A stretch of 30,154 nucleotides of DNA from Io17-Chloro-G2 sp034420695 (GCA_034420695.1 DAOULB010000031.1:1-30154); one strand, 5' to 3'. Shown: positions 7,715 to 16,042, numbered from the stretch's first letter. Made by a program: numbers and translations. The notes: generated by a model from the letters alone, not told the origin.

Positions 7715-9367
7715 TTGATTCCTGAGTACAGCCCAACACCCACACCCGCCGCCGCAAGCCTGCAGTCAAGGGGACTGTTGCATCGGTGGCTGTTTGCCGG
7801 GGCGGCGGGCTGGCCGCCGGCCATCGTGTGGGCACCCGCCTTGGTGGTTGCGGCAGCCCTATTGCTTTCCCCGGTGTACCTGCTGCTCCGGACGGCGGAT
7901 GCAGGCGGCGAGGTCGGCGATCTGCTGTTCCGCTGGCGAGTATTGGAGATTCTCGCTCGAACTATCCTCTTGATTGGGTGCACCTCCGCCCTGTGCGTCG
8001 CACTGGCCCTTCCCTTGGCTTGGCTGACAGCCTTGACCGATCTGCCGTTCCGGAGAGTCTGGGCGGTTGCCGTGGCGCTGCCCCTGGTGATTCCCAGCTA
8101 CATTGCCGGGTTCATCGTGGTGGTTGTCCTAGGGCCCAAGGGAATGCTGGCGGATGCACTGGGAGCCCTGTTTGGCTTGGAGCGGCTGCCAGACATTTAC
8201 GGATTTCCCGGGGCCCTTCTCATCCTGACTCTCCTGAGCTACCCCTATGTCCTTCTCACTGTCCGGGGAAGCCTGTTGCGCATGGACCCTGCCTTGGTCG
8301 AGTCCTCCCGGGCGCTGGGCCACGGGACTTGGGCCACGTTCTTCAAAATCGTACTGCCCATCTTAAGGCCGGGAATCATGTCTGGAGGCCTGCTTGTCGC
8401 CCTGTACGTACTCAGCGACTTTGGCGCAGTTTCCCTGCTCAGGTACGAGACATTCACTTGGGCAATTTTCGTACAGTACGAGTCGGGACTGGAACGAACC
8501 CTGGGAGCAGCTCTTTCCCTGGCCTTGGTCTGTCTTGCCCTCGCGGTGGTGGTGCTGGAGTCATTCACCCGGGGAAGGGCCAGGTACTACCGCAGCGCCC
8601 AAGGTGCATCCCGGCCCGCCAGTCTTGTCAGGTTGGGCCGGTGGCGCTGGCCGGCTTTGGCCTTCTGCACCGTTGTGCTTGCCTTGGCCTTGGCCCTGCC
8701 TGCGGCGGTCCTAATCTACTGGGCGGTACGGGGCATCGCTGCCGGGGAGCCATTGGCCCTTCTGTGGGGGGCACTCTGGAACTCGTTCTACGTGAGCGGC
8801 TTGGCGGCGCTGGTTGCGGTGGCAGCAGCCCTGCCGGTAGCCATTCTTTCGGTCCGCTTTCCCGGCATGTTCAGCTCCTTCCTTGAGAGAATCAGCTACG
8901 TAGGGTTTGCCCTGCCGGGCATAGCCGTGGCCTTGGCACTGGTATTCTTCGGGGCCAATTTCGCCACTCCCTTATACCAGACCCTGGTTCTGCTGGTTTT
9001 CGCCTACGTCGTCCTGTTCCTTTCTCCCGCGATAGGGGCCGCCAGGGCATCATTGCTGCAAATAAGCCCCCGGATGGAAGAGGTGGCGCGGAGCCTGGGT
9101 AGCGCGCCACTCCGGGTGCTGATTTCGGTGACCCTGCCTTTGGCCAGACCTGGACTGATTTCCGCCGCCGCCTTGGTTTTCCTCCTGACCATGAAGGAAC
9201 TGCCGGCCACCCTGCTGCTGAGTCCGTTGGGCTTCGACACGCTGGCGACAGCGGTGTGGGCTGCTACTTCCGAGGCCTTTTTCGCCCGAGCCGCCCTTCC
9301 GGCTTTGCTGCTAATCCTAGCTTCGTCGATACCAATGGCCTTCCTGATGCTCCGGGAAAGGCGTTAG
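7715..9367 (+). CDS. Fused two-domain ABC permease, FbpB type
   Basis: A 550-residue membrane protein with about twelve transmembrane segments in two similar halves. Each half has the EAA loop that docks the ATPase: ESSRALGHGTWATFF...LPILRPG (about 196-220) and EEVARSLGSAPLRVL...LPLARPG (about 455-481). The MKELPATLLL segment after the second loop is typical of iron(III) permeases of the FbpB/SfuB type. The partner ATPase is divergent upstream. The start is uncertain: TTG at 7715 lacks a strong ribosome site, but gives a normal N-terminus before the first helix. No periplasmic binding protein gene lies in the window, so one must be encoded elsewhere. Confidence 0.87.
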   Translation: MIPEYSPTPTPAAASLQSRGLLHRWLFAGAAGWPPAIVWAPALVVAAALLLSPVYLLLRTADAGGEVGDLLFRWRVLEILARTILLIGCTSALCVALALPLAWLTALTDLPFRRVWAVAVALPLVIPSYIAGFIVVVVLGPKGMLADALGALFGLERLPDIYGFPGALLILTLLSYPYVLLTVRGSLLRMDPALVESSRALGHGTWATFFKIVLPILRPGIMSGGLLVALYVLSDFGAVSLLRYETFTWAIFVQYESGLERTLGAALSLALVCLALAVVVLESFTRGRARYYRSAQGASRPASLVRLGRWRWPALAFCTVVLALALALPAAVLIYWAVRGIAAGEPLALLWGALWNSFYVSGLAALVAVAAALPVAILSVRFPGMFSSFLERISYVGFALPGIAVALALVFFGANFATPLYQTLVLLVFAYVVLFLSPAIGAARASLLQISPRMEEVARSLGSAPLRVLISVTLPLARPGLISAAALVFLLTMKELPATLLLSPLGFDTLATAVWAATSEAFFARAALPALLLILASSIPMAFLMLRERR

Positions 9368-9369
9368 TC

Positions 9370-9375
9370 TATAAT
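9370..9375 (+). promoter_or_regulatory. Possible -10 box for the amidohydrolase gene
   Basis: TATAAT lies directly after the permease stop and 60 bases before the next start. No good -35 hexamer is seen 16-18 bases upstream, so support rests on the -10 alone. Confidence 0.3.
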
Positions 9376-9434
9376 CTGGCCTGACTTCCCCATCACCCAA
9401 GACTGACCACTCCCTTTCCAGCGGAGGTTTGCCC

Positions 9435-10745
9435 TTGACTACTTCCATTGAGAATTCCGCAATTGCCATTTGCCCCGACCGGGTGATAGACGGTCTGGGA
9501 GGGCCACCAAGACCCGGGCAGGCAGTGGTGATTTCCGACGGGTTAGTCCGTTGGTCCGGCCCAACGGAACAACTGGAAGACCCGGCGGGCCCCGCCGGCC
9601 AGTGGAGCCGGATTGAGGCCCTGCGCTACCCGGGGGCCACTCTGCTGCCGGGACTGATCGACTGCCACACCCACACCAACATGCCCGGCAACGGCCGGCG
9701 GGGCGAAGACGTAAACGGGGACAGCGACGACATTCGCCTGTTGCGCTCGGCCCGGAACGTGGCTATAGCTCTCAGGTCGGGGGTCACCACAGTGTGCGAC
9801 TGCGGGGCTTGGAACAACACCGCATTCTCCCTGAAGCAGGGGGTAGAGGAAGGTTTGGTGGACGGCCCCCGGATGATGGTATCGGGCCGACCCGTAACTA
9901 CCACGGGAGGGCACCTGTGGTTCATGGGAGGCGAAGCCGACGGCGTCGAGGGGGTGCGCAAGCAGGTCAGGCAGCTAATCAAGCAAGGGGCCGACTTCAT
10001 CAAAGTGGTGGCGTCCGGAGGCAGTACGGTCACCAGCGACCCCTACCGGCCTGCCTTCACCGAGCAGGAAGTACGGGCCTTGGTGGAAGAGGCCCACAAC
10101 CGGAGGCGGCCGGTAGCCGCCCACTGCCGCAGCACGGAGGCCATCAACATTGCCGTCTCCGCCGGAGTGGACATGGTGCTGCACTGCTTCTTCTACGACT
10201 CGGACCAGAGCTACCGATGGGACGAGGAAACCGCTCAACTGTTGGCCGGCTCCGGGACGTGGGTTAACCCGACACTTCACTTGGGCCGGGCACGGCGGGG
10301 AATGTTGAGGGCGAAACAGAGGAGCTCGGGGCTGACGCCAGAGGAAGAGGCGTTTCTCAAACAGGGCGAGGAGCGGGAGAAGCTGAGCCAGGACCATTTC
10401 GGGCGGTTGATACAGGCAGGGGTGAGGCTGATCGGCGGTTCCGACTGCGGCTGGGGAAACTACCCCTTCGGCGACTTCCAAGGGGAAATCATCGCCATGG
10501 CCGACGTGGGGCTTGGCAAGATGGAAGCGATACTGGCCGGCACACGGGATGCGGCAGCAGCTATGTCCATACTGGACCAAACCGGAACCATCGAACCGGG
10601 CAAACGGGCCGACCTCCTGCTGGTTGACGGAAACCCGGCGGATGACTTGGAGTGCCTGCGGCGGGTGGCCGGGGTATTCATCAATGGAGCCCTGGTGAGC
10701 GGAGGGAATGAGCATTTCCAGGCTACGTCCGCGGCGGGGGCCTGA
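9435..10745 (+). CDS. Metal-dependent amidohydrolase (imidazolonepropionase/prolidase-like group)
   Basis: A 436-residue cytoplasmic enzyme of the amidohydrolase TIM-barrel superfamily. Visible metal ligands: His78 and His80 in DCHTH, the carboxylated lysine Lys190 in FIKVVASGG, His230 (AAHC), His250 (LHCFF) and Asp337 (GSDCGWG). The set suits a binuclear centre. Start TTG at 9435 lies seven bases after GGAGG; the TTG at 9429 would be too close. The family hydrolyses C-N bonds in cyclic amides, dipeptides and similar compounds; the substrate is not predictable. Its stop overlaps the next ATG (TGATG), so the two genes are translationally coupled. Confidence 0.88.
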   Translation: MTTSIENSAIAICPDRVIDGLGGPPRPGQAVVISDGLVRWSGPTEQLEDPAGPAGQWSRIEALRYPGATLLPGLIDCHTHTNMPGNGRRGEDVNGDSDDIRLLRSARNVAIALRSGVTTVCDCGAWNNTAFSLKQGVEEGLVDGPRMMVSGRPVTTTGGHLWFMGGEADGVEGVRKQVRQLIKQGADFIKVVASGGSTVTSDPYRPAFTEQEVRALVEEAHNRRRPVAAHCRSTEAINIAVSAGVDMVLHCFFYDSDQSYRWDEETAQLLAGSGTWVNPTLHLGRARRGMLRAKQRSSGLTPEEEAFLKQGEEREKLSQDHFGRLIQAGVRLIGGSDCGWGNYPFGDFQGEIIAMADVGLGKMEAILAGTRDAAAAMSILDQTGTIEPGKRADLLLVDGNPADDLECLRRVAGVFINGALVSGGNEHFQATSAAGA

Positions 10746-11125
10746 TGCACCACTGGGAAGCAGGCGGGTCCATCGGCATCGGCTGGCCGGATTACGGCAT
10801 CCGGGAACGGGATTACTCCATCGTGGAGTGTCAACGCTTGGGCCAGGTATTCCGGGCGAGGGTGACCGACGGCAAGAAGCAGGGCGGTTTCCTGGTGGTA
10901 TTCGACTGTCCCGGGGTGGTGCTGGAGATGCTGGCGGAAGAGGCGACACGGGAACTGGGATTCAGGGTCATTGTATCGGGGTTGCGGTGCAGCATAGAGG
11001 GAACGGTGCTGCACAGCTTGGACTACGAGTGGTACCCTACCCCAGAATTCGCCGAGCGGCCCAGCGTGTTGACGCGAACGGTGGCCGATCTGCTGGCGGG
11101 AATGTCGCGGAGGACCGAGGAATAG
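10745..11125 (+). CDS. Conserved-looking hypothetical protein (126 residues)
   Basis: The ATG overlaps the stop of the amidohydrolase gene by one base (TGATG), a strong sign of a real coupled gene. The product is soluble with no signal peptide or membrane segment. It has an N-terminal HHWEAGGSIGIGWPDYGIRERDY stretch rich in aromatic and charged residues, and a mixed alpha/beta pattern after it. I do not recognise the family. By position it may modify, chaperone or regulate the amidohydrolase, or act in the same pathway. Confidence 0.65.
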   Translation: MHHWEAGGSIGIGWPDYGIRERDYSIVECQRLGQVFRARVTDGKKQGGFLVVFDCPGVVLEMLAEEATRELGFRVIVSGLRCSIEGTVLHSLDYEWYPTPEFAERPSVLTRTVADLLAGMSRRTEE

Positions 11126-11157
11126 GGCGGCACCAATTTCCCGGAGGCCGGGGGCCG

Positions 11158-11186
11158 TTGTCAGGGTCTGGTGTGGGGGTTATCAT
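11158..11186 (+). promoter_or_regulatory. Sigma70-type promoter for the cupin gene
   Basis: TTGTCA (11158-11163), a 17-base spacer and TATCAT (11181-11186), about 65 bases before the ATG at 11252. This suggests the cupin is transcribed on its own as well as, or instead of, from the amidohydrolase operon. Confidence 0.55.
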
Positions 11187-11251
11187 TAGCGGCGGCCCGC
11201 GGCGAAGGGTCTTTCATCCACCCAATTCCCACTGCAACAAGGAGGCGTCAA

Positions 11252-11623
11252 ATGAAAGTTGTCACCATGAGCAATGTTCCCAAGACCCCAGCGGAGATGA
11301 CCGGCGGACTGATGACCGGGACCCAAGTCTGGCGTCAGGCGATCTTGGATCCGGCCGACAGCAATAACTTCAACTTCGCCATCGTCGCCTTCGACGCCGG
11401 GTCGAGGAACAAGTTCCACAAGCACAGCGGCGACCAGATCCTGATTATCACCGAGGGCACCGGCACTGTAGCAACGGACAATGAGGTGGTCACGGTCAAC
11501 CAGGGCGACGTGGTGGTAATTCCTGCGGGGGAGAACCACTGGCACGGGGCTCCCGACGACACGTCCATGGCCCACATCACGGTGACGGTGAAGGGCAGCG
11601 AGACCGAACAGACTGAGCCCTAA
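11252..11623 (+). CDS. Single-domain cupin protein
   Basis: A 123-residue cupin. Motif 1 has His56 and His58 in FHKHSGDQ with Gln62 where Glu is usual; motif 2 is GDVVVIPAGENHWH with His96. These residues bind a metal in the beta-barrel. Start ATG at 11252 follows GGAGG by six bases; the frame runs further upstream but without a site. The cupin fold serves isomerases, dioxygenases and sensors, so no reaction is assigned. Neighbours are enzymes of small-molecule breakdown. The gene ends 38 bases before a hairpin shared with the convergent gene. Confidence 0.85.
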   Translation: MKVVTMSNVPKTPAEMTGGLMTGTQVWRQAILDPADSNNFNFAIVAFDAGSRNKFHKHSGDQILIITEGTGTVATDNEVVTVNQGDVVVIPAGENHWHGAPDDTSMAHITVTVKGSETEQTEP

Positions 11624-11661
11624 GCACCCACTTCCGGTACCCTCTCAGCCCCAAACATCCA

Positions 11662-11689
11662 AACGGCGCGGAGAAACTTCCGCGCCGTT
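11662..11689. terminator. Hairpin between convergent cupin and cyclodeaminase-like genes
   Basis: Perfect 11-base arms, AACGGCGCGGA (11662-11672) and TCCGCGCCGTT (11679-11689), with a 6-base loop. It sits between two convergent stops, so it probably ends transcription in both directions, although the T-rich tracts are short. The last base overlaps the minus-strand stop codon. Confidence 0.7.
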
Positions 11690-12834
11690 CAGTTTCGCTC
11701 CTCCTCCAGAAACCACTCAGTAGGCACCTCGCGTCCGATGCCCCTGGCCTTGGCTGCTTCGTATACCCGGCCCGCCACGGCGTGGAACTGGGCCCCCTGC
11801 AGGTTGCCGCGTTCCGAGTAGGTTATTTGCTCAGACGATATCCTGCCCTCGGAGGGGTCGGCCAAGAGGTCCGCCAAGGATATGGTCTTACCGGCCAAAG
11901 ACCCCACGTGGTCCTTCGCCACTCCTTCCTCGGCCATCTTCCGGTGGTAGTGGTGTTCCCGAAACTTGGGTGTGTCAGGGGGAATTGCCCAAGCCATCAG
12001 ACCGGGGAACTGGAGGTCAGGGTGGCCCACGGGGGCGGGGGAGAACCCGAAGACCAAGGCCCGGTCGACGCGCCGGATGGTGTCCTCATCAAGGGGGCCA
12101 TAGATGCTGGTCACGTGGGTCCCAGGCTCCAGGTAACGGCCCAGGTGGGCGCTGGGAATGGGGCCGGGGTTTTCCTTGAAGCCGCCGTCGGTGCAGACGG
12201 ACAGGATGTCGGCCCCGCGGTAGACGTCGGCGGGGTTGTCGCAGACCACAGTCTCAATCTCCAGGTCCCGGGCCACCTCGGCAGCGAACTCCTCGCGGTG
12301 CTCCAAGGTGGGGCTGTACACCTGCATTCTACGAATGTCCCGGACGGCGCAGAACCCCCGGATGTGGCTCCGGGCCATACCCCCTGAGCCGAGGATGCCC
12401 ACGACTTGGGCGTCCTGCCGGGCCATAAGGTCGGCGCCAATGGCAGAGTCGGCCCCTACCCTGGTGCGCTGCAATACGCTGTCGTTGATGAAGGCCAAGG
12501 GTTCGCCGTTCTCGATGTTGAGCAGCAGGACCAGCCCCATAAACATGCCGGGGCGGCTGGAGAACTTCTCGTGGGTTTCAACGCCGCCGTACTCGGACTG
12601 GTAGCGGATGTCGGACTTCATGCGGATGGCAAAGTAACCTGTGTTGGCGGAACCGCCTTCCATGGTGCCCCACTGGTAAATCCGGGAAGGGTCGCTGGTG
12701 GGGAACCGCAGGTCGATACGAGGGCGGCAAATGCCCTCGCCGGTGGCGACTTCGGTGTAGGACTGGCGCAGGGCGTCAATGGTCATGTCCATGGTGAGCA
12801 CGGAACGAATGTCGTCATTGTTCAGGAACAACAC
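11689..12834 (-). CDS. Ornithine cyclodeaminase/mu-crystallin family protein
   Basis: A 381-residue NAD(P)-dependent protein. The Rossmann motif is GSGGMA at about 149-154. A conserved lysine lies in IRMKSD (Lys73) and INDSVLQRTRVGADSAIGADLMA (116-138) is typical of the family. Start GTG at 12834 follows AAAGGAG by nine bases. Members include ornithine cyclodeaminase, alanine dehydrogenase and ketimine or pyrroline reductases, and the exact reaction cannot be fixed. It is about 30 residues longer than the common 350. It is the second gene of a minus-strand pair, 120 bases after the dehydrogenase-like gene. Confidence 0.83.
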   Translation of the reverse strand: MLFLNNDDIRSVLTMDMTIDALRQSYTEVATGEGICRPRIDLRFPTSDPSRIYQWGTMEGGSANTGYFAIRMKSDIRYQSEYGGVETHEKFSSRPGMFMGLVLLLNIENGEPLAFINDSVLQRTRVGADSAIGADLMARQDAQVVGILGSGGMARSHIRGFCAVRDIRRMQVYSPTLEHREEFAAEVARDLEIETVVCDNPADVYRGADILSVCTDGGFKENPGPIPSAHLGRYLEPGTHVTSIYGPLDEDTIRRVDRALVFGFSPAPVGHPDLQFPGLMAWAIPPDTPKFREHHYHRKMAEEGVAKDHVGSLAGKTISLADLLADPSEGRISSEQITYSERGNLQGAQFHAVAGRVYEAAKARGIGREVPTEWFLEEERN

Positions 12835-12954
12835 GGCTGGCTACTCCTTTGGGGTGTCTGGGAGCCGGTGCCGAGATGGGATCCCGTGAAAGCCAGTGCG
12901 CTGGAGATTGCGGAAGGGAGATAGGGGCCAACCTCCCAAAGGCTACCGCCAAGA

Positions 12955-13845
12955 CTATTCGCCGGGCCGTTTCACCGACTCAGCCAGCAGGGTGATGGTT
13001 TCTTCCAAGCCCCGCTCCAGGTCCCTGGACTCCGGAGTCTCATCGCCCAGAGGGGTGCCGCCAATGAGAGTGTACATTTCGGCCACGCCACGGAAGATGT
13101 GGGGGGACAGGCCCAAGTTATCGAAAGTTGCTTCGATCTCCTGCATTTCGCTGACCCAGCGGCGGGCCTTGGCAGGGATGCCGGGAATACCCCGTTCCAT
13201 GCCCTGATAGACCCGGGGCTGGCCGCCCTGGAATTCGTCCTTCAGAGGACCGGAGAGGCCCATGAGCTCGGCGGCCATGAGCAACTGGGCATGGAGGGCA
13301 GATGTGCCCTTGGTCATAGCGGCATAGCACATCTTCAATCCGGAGGCTTGGCCGGTCTCGGAGCCGATGGGGCGTACATCGAGGCCGAACTGACGCAGTT
13401 GCGCCAGTTCTCCGGCATTGGAGCCGGAGGCGTAGAAGCGGGGGCTGGAGCCGTTGCGGGGAGGGCCGCCGATGATGGAGGCGTCGACGAACCGTCCTCC
13501 GGCACTGCGGACCACCGGTTCGACGGCCCGGACGGTTTGGGGAGCGAGGGCGTTGCATTCGGCAAAAAGGACATCGGCGCCGGTGGACTGGATGGCGGAG
13601 GCAACGTCTCCAGCCAAGCCGGGAGCGCCTTCGGAAACGGTTATGGACAGGACGATGTCAGATTCGGAGACCAGGGTCTCCAAGCCGGGGAGGTCTTCTA
13701 TTCCGGCCTTCTCGGACAATGCCTTGGTGCGGGAACTTCTCCCGTTTAAACAGGTGACCACCCGGAGTTCGTGCTCTCTAAGCAAGGCGCCGACGGCATG
13801 GCCCATGTCGCCGGGGCTCAAGATTGCTACTGTTTCAACTGGCAT
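12955..13845 (-). CDS. 6-phosphogluconate/3-hydroxyisobutyrate dehydrogenase-like oxidoreductase (DUF1932 type)
   Basis: A 296-residue protein starting at the ATG 13845, which has GGGGGAT seven bases upstream; the in-frame TTG at 13860 is not needed. The N-terminal Rossmann domain has SPGDMGHAVG (10-19) in place of the usual GLGxMG. DASIIGGPP (121-129) matches the substrate-binding motif of beta-hydroxyacid dehydrogenases, and Lys171 in GLKMCYAAMTKG matches the catalytic lysine. The C-terminal half fits the DUF1932 helical domain. It probably oxidises or reduces a small hydroxyacid with NAD(P). It is the first gene of the pair with the cyclodeaminase-like gene. Confidence 0.83.
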   Translation of the reverse strand: MPVETVAILSPGDMGHAVGALLREHELRVVTCLNGRSSRTKALSEKAGIEDLPGLETLVSESDIVLSITVSEGAPGLAGDVASAIQSTGADVLFAECNALAPQTVRAVEPVVRSAGGRFVDASIIGGPPRNGSSPRFYASGSNAGELAQLRQFGLDVRPIGSETGQASGLKMCYAAMTKGTSALHAQLLMAAELMGLSGPLKDEFQGGQPRVYQGMERGIPGIPAKARRWVSEMQEIEATFDNLGLSPHIFRGVAEMYTLIGGTPLGDETPESRDLERGLEETITLLAESVKRPGE

Positions 13846-13863
13846 TCCACAATCCCCCAAAAG

Positions 13864-13881
13864 AGTCTTTCCACAAAGACT
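13864..13881. promoter_or_regulatory. Perfect 7-4-7 palindrome in the leader of the dehydrogenase-like gene
   Basis: AGTCTTT and AAAGACT flank CCAC. Its place just upstream of the start suggests an operator or a leader hairpin. No cognate regulator is obvious. Confidence 0.4.
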
Positions 13882-14047
13882 GTCTCCCAGACCAAAAAGA
13901 GGCCGGAAATAATGCCCAAGGACCCTGCCGGGGCCTATATGAGGCTGTACATGACGGGCAGCCTACCGGCAGACAGCGCGGGAGCCCGTTTTGCCCTGCG
14001 GGGGCCCGGTTTGGAGCAAGCCCGTTGGCGGTAAGTGTAGCACTGCC

Positions 14048-14072
14048 CGGACTGATTTTCGACGACAGTCCG
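14048..14072 (-). terminator. Possible terminator of the Zn/Mn uptake operon
   Basis: Arms CGGACTG and CAGTCCG with an 11-base loop, 80 bases after the permease stop. There is no good T tract, so this is weak. Confidence 0.25.
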
Positions 14073-14151
14073 CTAGCCTTGCTTCAGGACAAGACCCATC
14101 CGAAAGCCAATGGACCGCCCCCGGCGCCAACCGTTGCCAGTCCCTCGAATG

Positions 14152-15015
14152 TCAGTCTATCGTTCCCGTGTGATCAGAAAGCAGCCGGGCCCGGTTGGCA
14201 GCGACGCCGAGAGTGCTTTTCAGATTGTTGTAGGCCAGAGCGACCACGAAGAGGGCAACCGAGAACAGCACCACGCTGGCCCCGGAGGATACATCTACGT
14301 AGTAGCTCAAGTAGATTCCACCCATTCCGCAGAAGGCCCCTATCCCGGTGGACAGGAGGGTCATGTTACGGAAGTTGTCCGTGAGCAGGCGGGCCACCAC
14401 GGGGGGAATTACCACCGCGGCGGCGATCAGAGTCACTCCCAGCACCTGCATCGACACCACGATGGTGGCCGCGAGCACCAAGGAAAACATGGTGTCCACC
14501 CAGACCGTTGGCACCCCGTAATACTGGGCAACCTCTGGATCGAAGGTGGCGAACAGGAGCAATTTGTAACCAAGCACGAGGATTATTGTCGTGGCCCCGG
14601 CGACCACGGCGATAGCCAGCAGATCGCCTTCAGTCACACCCAGAATGTTTCCGAAGAGGGCGGCATCGAAACTGCGGGTGAAGGTCTTGAACCGGCTGAT
14701 AAGAGCTATACCCAAGGCGAAGCTGGCAGTGGTGATAATACCAATGGCGGCGTCGGAGCCGATGGTGCGCTTGCGGGTGGTCAGGGTAATCAACACCGCC
14801 GACAGGAACCCCCAAACGCTGGCCCCAACTAAGAAGTTGAAGGACATTACGTGGCTGACCACCGCCCCCCCGAACACGGAATGGGCCAAGCCGTGCCCGA
14901 TGTAGGCCATCCTCCGCAGGACGATGTAAACGCCCATCAAGCCGCAAAGGGCTCCCACCAGGGTGGCGGCTATCAAGCCACGGACGAAGAAGTCATACTG
15001 GAGCGGCTCAAACAT
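14152..15015 (-). CDS. Zn/Mn ABC transporter permease (ABC-3 family)
   Basis: A 287-residue membrane protein with about eight to nine hydrophobic segments. MGVYIVLRRMAYIGHGLAHS near the N-terminus and LGVTLIAAAVVIPPVVARLLT in the second half are typical of ZnuB/TroC/MntB permeases. ATG at 15015 is chosen: it gives a normal N-terminus (MFEPLQYDFF) and overlaps the end of the ATPase gene by eight bases, as in coupled operons. The open frame continues further upstream but is only a shadow of the ATPase gene. It is the last gene of the operon and should form the channel for Zn or Mn. Confidence 0.9.
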   Translation of the reverse strand: MFEPLQYDFFVRGLIAATLVGALCGLMGVYIVLRRMAYIGHGLAHSVFGGAVVSHVMSFNFLVGASVWGFLSAVLITLTTRKRTIGSDAAIGIITTASFALGIALISRFKTFTRSFDAALFGNILGVTEGDLLAIAVVAGATTIILVLGYKLLLFATFDPEVAQYYGVPTVWVDTMFSLVLAATIVVSMQVLGVTLIAAAVVIPPVVARLLTDNFRNMTLLSTGIGAFCGMGGIYLSYYVDVSSGASVVLFSVALFVVALAYNNLKSTLGVAANRARLLSDHTGTID

Positions 15016-15895
15016 GCTCCGGTTCCGGCTGGGCTTCCGAAGTTTCACCGGCCTCCTGTACCGGCGGCCTGCCATCCTTCCCGTTGCCCCATGCGCCGTG
15101 GAAGTGGGGGCTCTCGGCCACCAGCGGAATTCCTTGGAAGTCCAGCACCGGCATCTCGGCCCCATAGGTGCTCTGCAGGACCGCCGGCGTGATCACCTCG
15201 GACGGGGAGCCTTCCGCCAAGATCGACTGGTTGACGCAAACGAGCCAAGGCAGGTGGACAGCGACGGCGTTAATCTCGTGGGTGGTCATAATCACGGTGA
15301 TGCCTTGGTGGTTGAGGTCGTGCAGCAGATGCATCACCTCGTCTCTGGTCTTGATGTCCACCCCGCTGGTGGGCTCATCCAGCAGCAGCACCTCGGGATT
15401 GCTGATCAGCGCGCGGGCGAGGAACACCCGCTGCTGCTGGCCTCCGGACAGCTCCCGGATGTGCCGCTTGACGAGATCAGAGATGCGCAGTCGCTCCATT
15501 ATTTCCCCGGCCGCCCTCCTGTCGCTGCCCCGGTGCCAAGGGAAAAGGGGGTTGCCCCGGGTGGCGCCCATCATCACAACCTCTTCCACAGTGACAGGAA
15601 AGTTCCAGTCTATGGTTTCGAGCTGAGGCACGTAGCCCACGTTGGAGCCCAACCGGTTGGATGGTTTACCATGGAGGAGAATCTCGCCGGAGTAAACCCT
15701 GGTCGCGCCCAGGATAGTCCGGAGTAGCGTGGTCTTGCCAGACCCGCTGGGCCCCAGCAGCCCGATGAAGGCCCCGGGCATGATGCGCAGGTTTATGGAG
15801 TACAGCACATGCTGGTTGTCGTAACCCGCATGCACATCCCGCAATTCGATTACCGGTTCACCCTCGTGCCGGTCATGGGGAATGGGATGAAGCAT
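15008..15895 (-). CDS. Zn/Mn ABC transporter ATP-binding protein
   Basis: A 295-residue ATPase. Walker A is GPSGSGKTT (48-56), the Q-loop Gln is Gln91, the signature is LSGGQQQR (149-156), Walker B is LLLDEP (170-175) and the switch His is His206. VPQLETIDWNFPVTVEEVV is typical of ZnuC/MntA-type ATPases. About 40 C-terminal residues beyond the core are polar (HFHGAWGN and following) and are not obviously conserved. The ATG at 15895 is the first credible start. It follows the lipoprotein gene after a 222-base gap that holds a repeat element, and overlaps the permease gene. Confidence 0.9.
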   Translation of the reverse strand: MLHPIPHDRHEGEPVIELRDVHAGYDNQHVLYSINLRIMPGAFIGLLGPSGSGKTTLLRTILGATRVYSGEILLHGKPSNRLGSNVGYVPQLETIDWNFPVTVEEVVMMGATRGNPLFPWHRGSDRRAAGEIMERLRISDLVKRHIRELSGGQQQRVFLARALISNPEVLLLDEPTSGVDIKTRDEVMHLLHDLNHQGITVIMTTHEINAVAVHLPWLVCVNQSILAEGSPSEVITPAVLQSTYGAEMPVLDFQGIPLVAESPHFHGAWGNGKDGRPPVQEAGETSEAQPEPEHV

Positions 15896-15908
15896 CTATC
15901 GTCCTTCC

Positions 15909-16042
15909 AGGGAACCTCCGAATAAGTCCCGTCATAGCATCCAGGGTAGCTAATCCCCATCATCCTGTAGGGGCGGGTTTGAAACCCGCCCCTACCACCA
16001 CTGGCAAAAGGGGCTTAGGCCGTCCTTATTCAGAACTTCCCT
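15909..16042. repeat. MITE-like element A with terminal inverted repeats
   Basis: 134 bases bounded by AGGGAACCTCCGAATAAG (15909-15926) and the inverted CTTATTCAGAACTTCCCT (16025-16042); the arms match at 15 of 18 positions. Inside is a perfect palindrome at 15967-15995 with 14-base arms (GTAGGGGCGGGTTT and its complement) around one G. It has no coding capacity. The ends resemble those of the element at 21675-21769. No clear target duplication is seen. It lies inside the Zn/Mn operon, between lipoprotein and ATPase genes. Confidence 0.65.
15967..15995. repeat. Perfect 14-1-14 GC-rich palindrome
   Basis: Arms GTAGGGGCGGGTTT and AAACCCGCCCCTAC around a single G. Such a sequence would form a very stable hairpin in RNA and might attenuate transcription or fix the mRNA end between the lipoprotein and ATPase genes. 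Confidence 0.85.

Larger units (their letters stand above)
13846..14151. other. Intergenic region between the dehydrogenase-like and permease genes
   Basis: There is no credible gene in these 306 bases. A perfect palindrome lies at 13864-13881 (AGTCTTT-CCAC-AAAGACT), some 19 bases before the minus-strand ATG at 13845. A hairpin with 7-base arms CGGACTG/CAGTCCG lies at 14048-14072 and could end the minus-strand metal-transport operon. The rest is GC-rich with nothing recognised. Confidence 0.5.

Noticed and set aside
9975..10949. 324-residue minus-strand frame opposite the amidohydrolase
   Set aside because: Pro/Arg-rich shadow without family marks.
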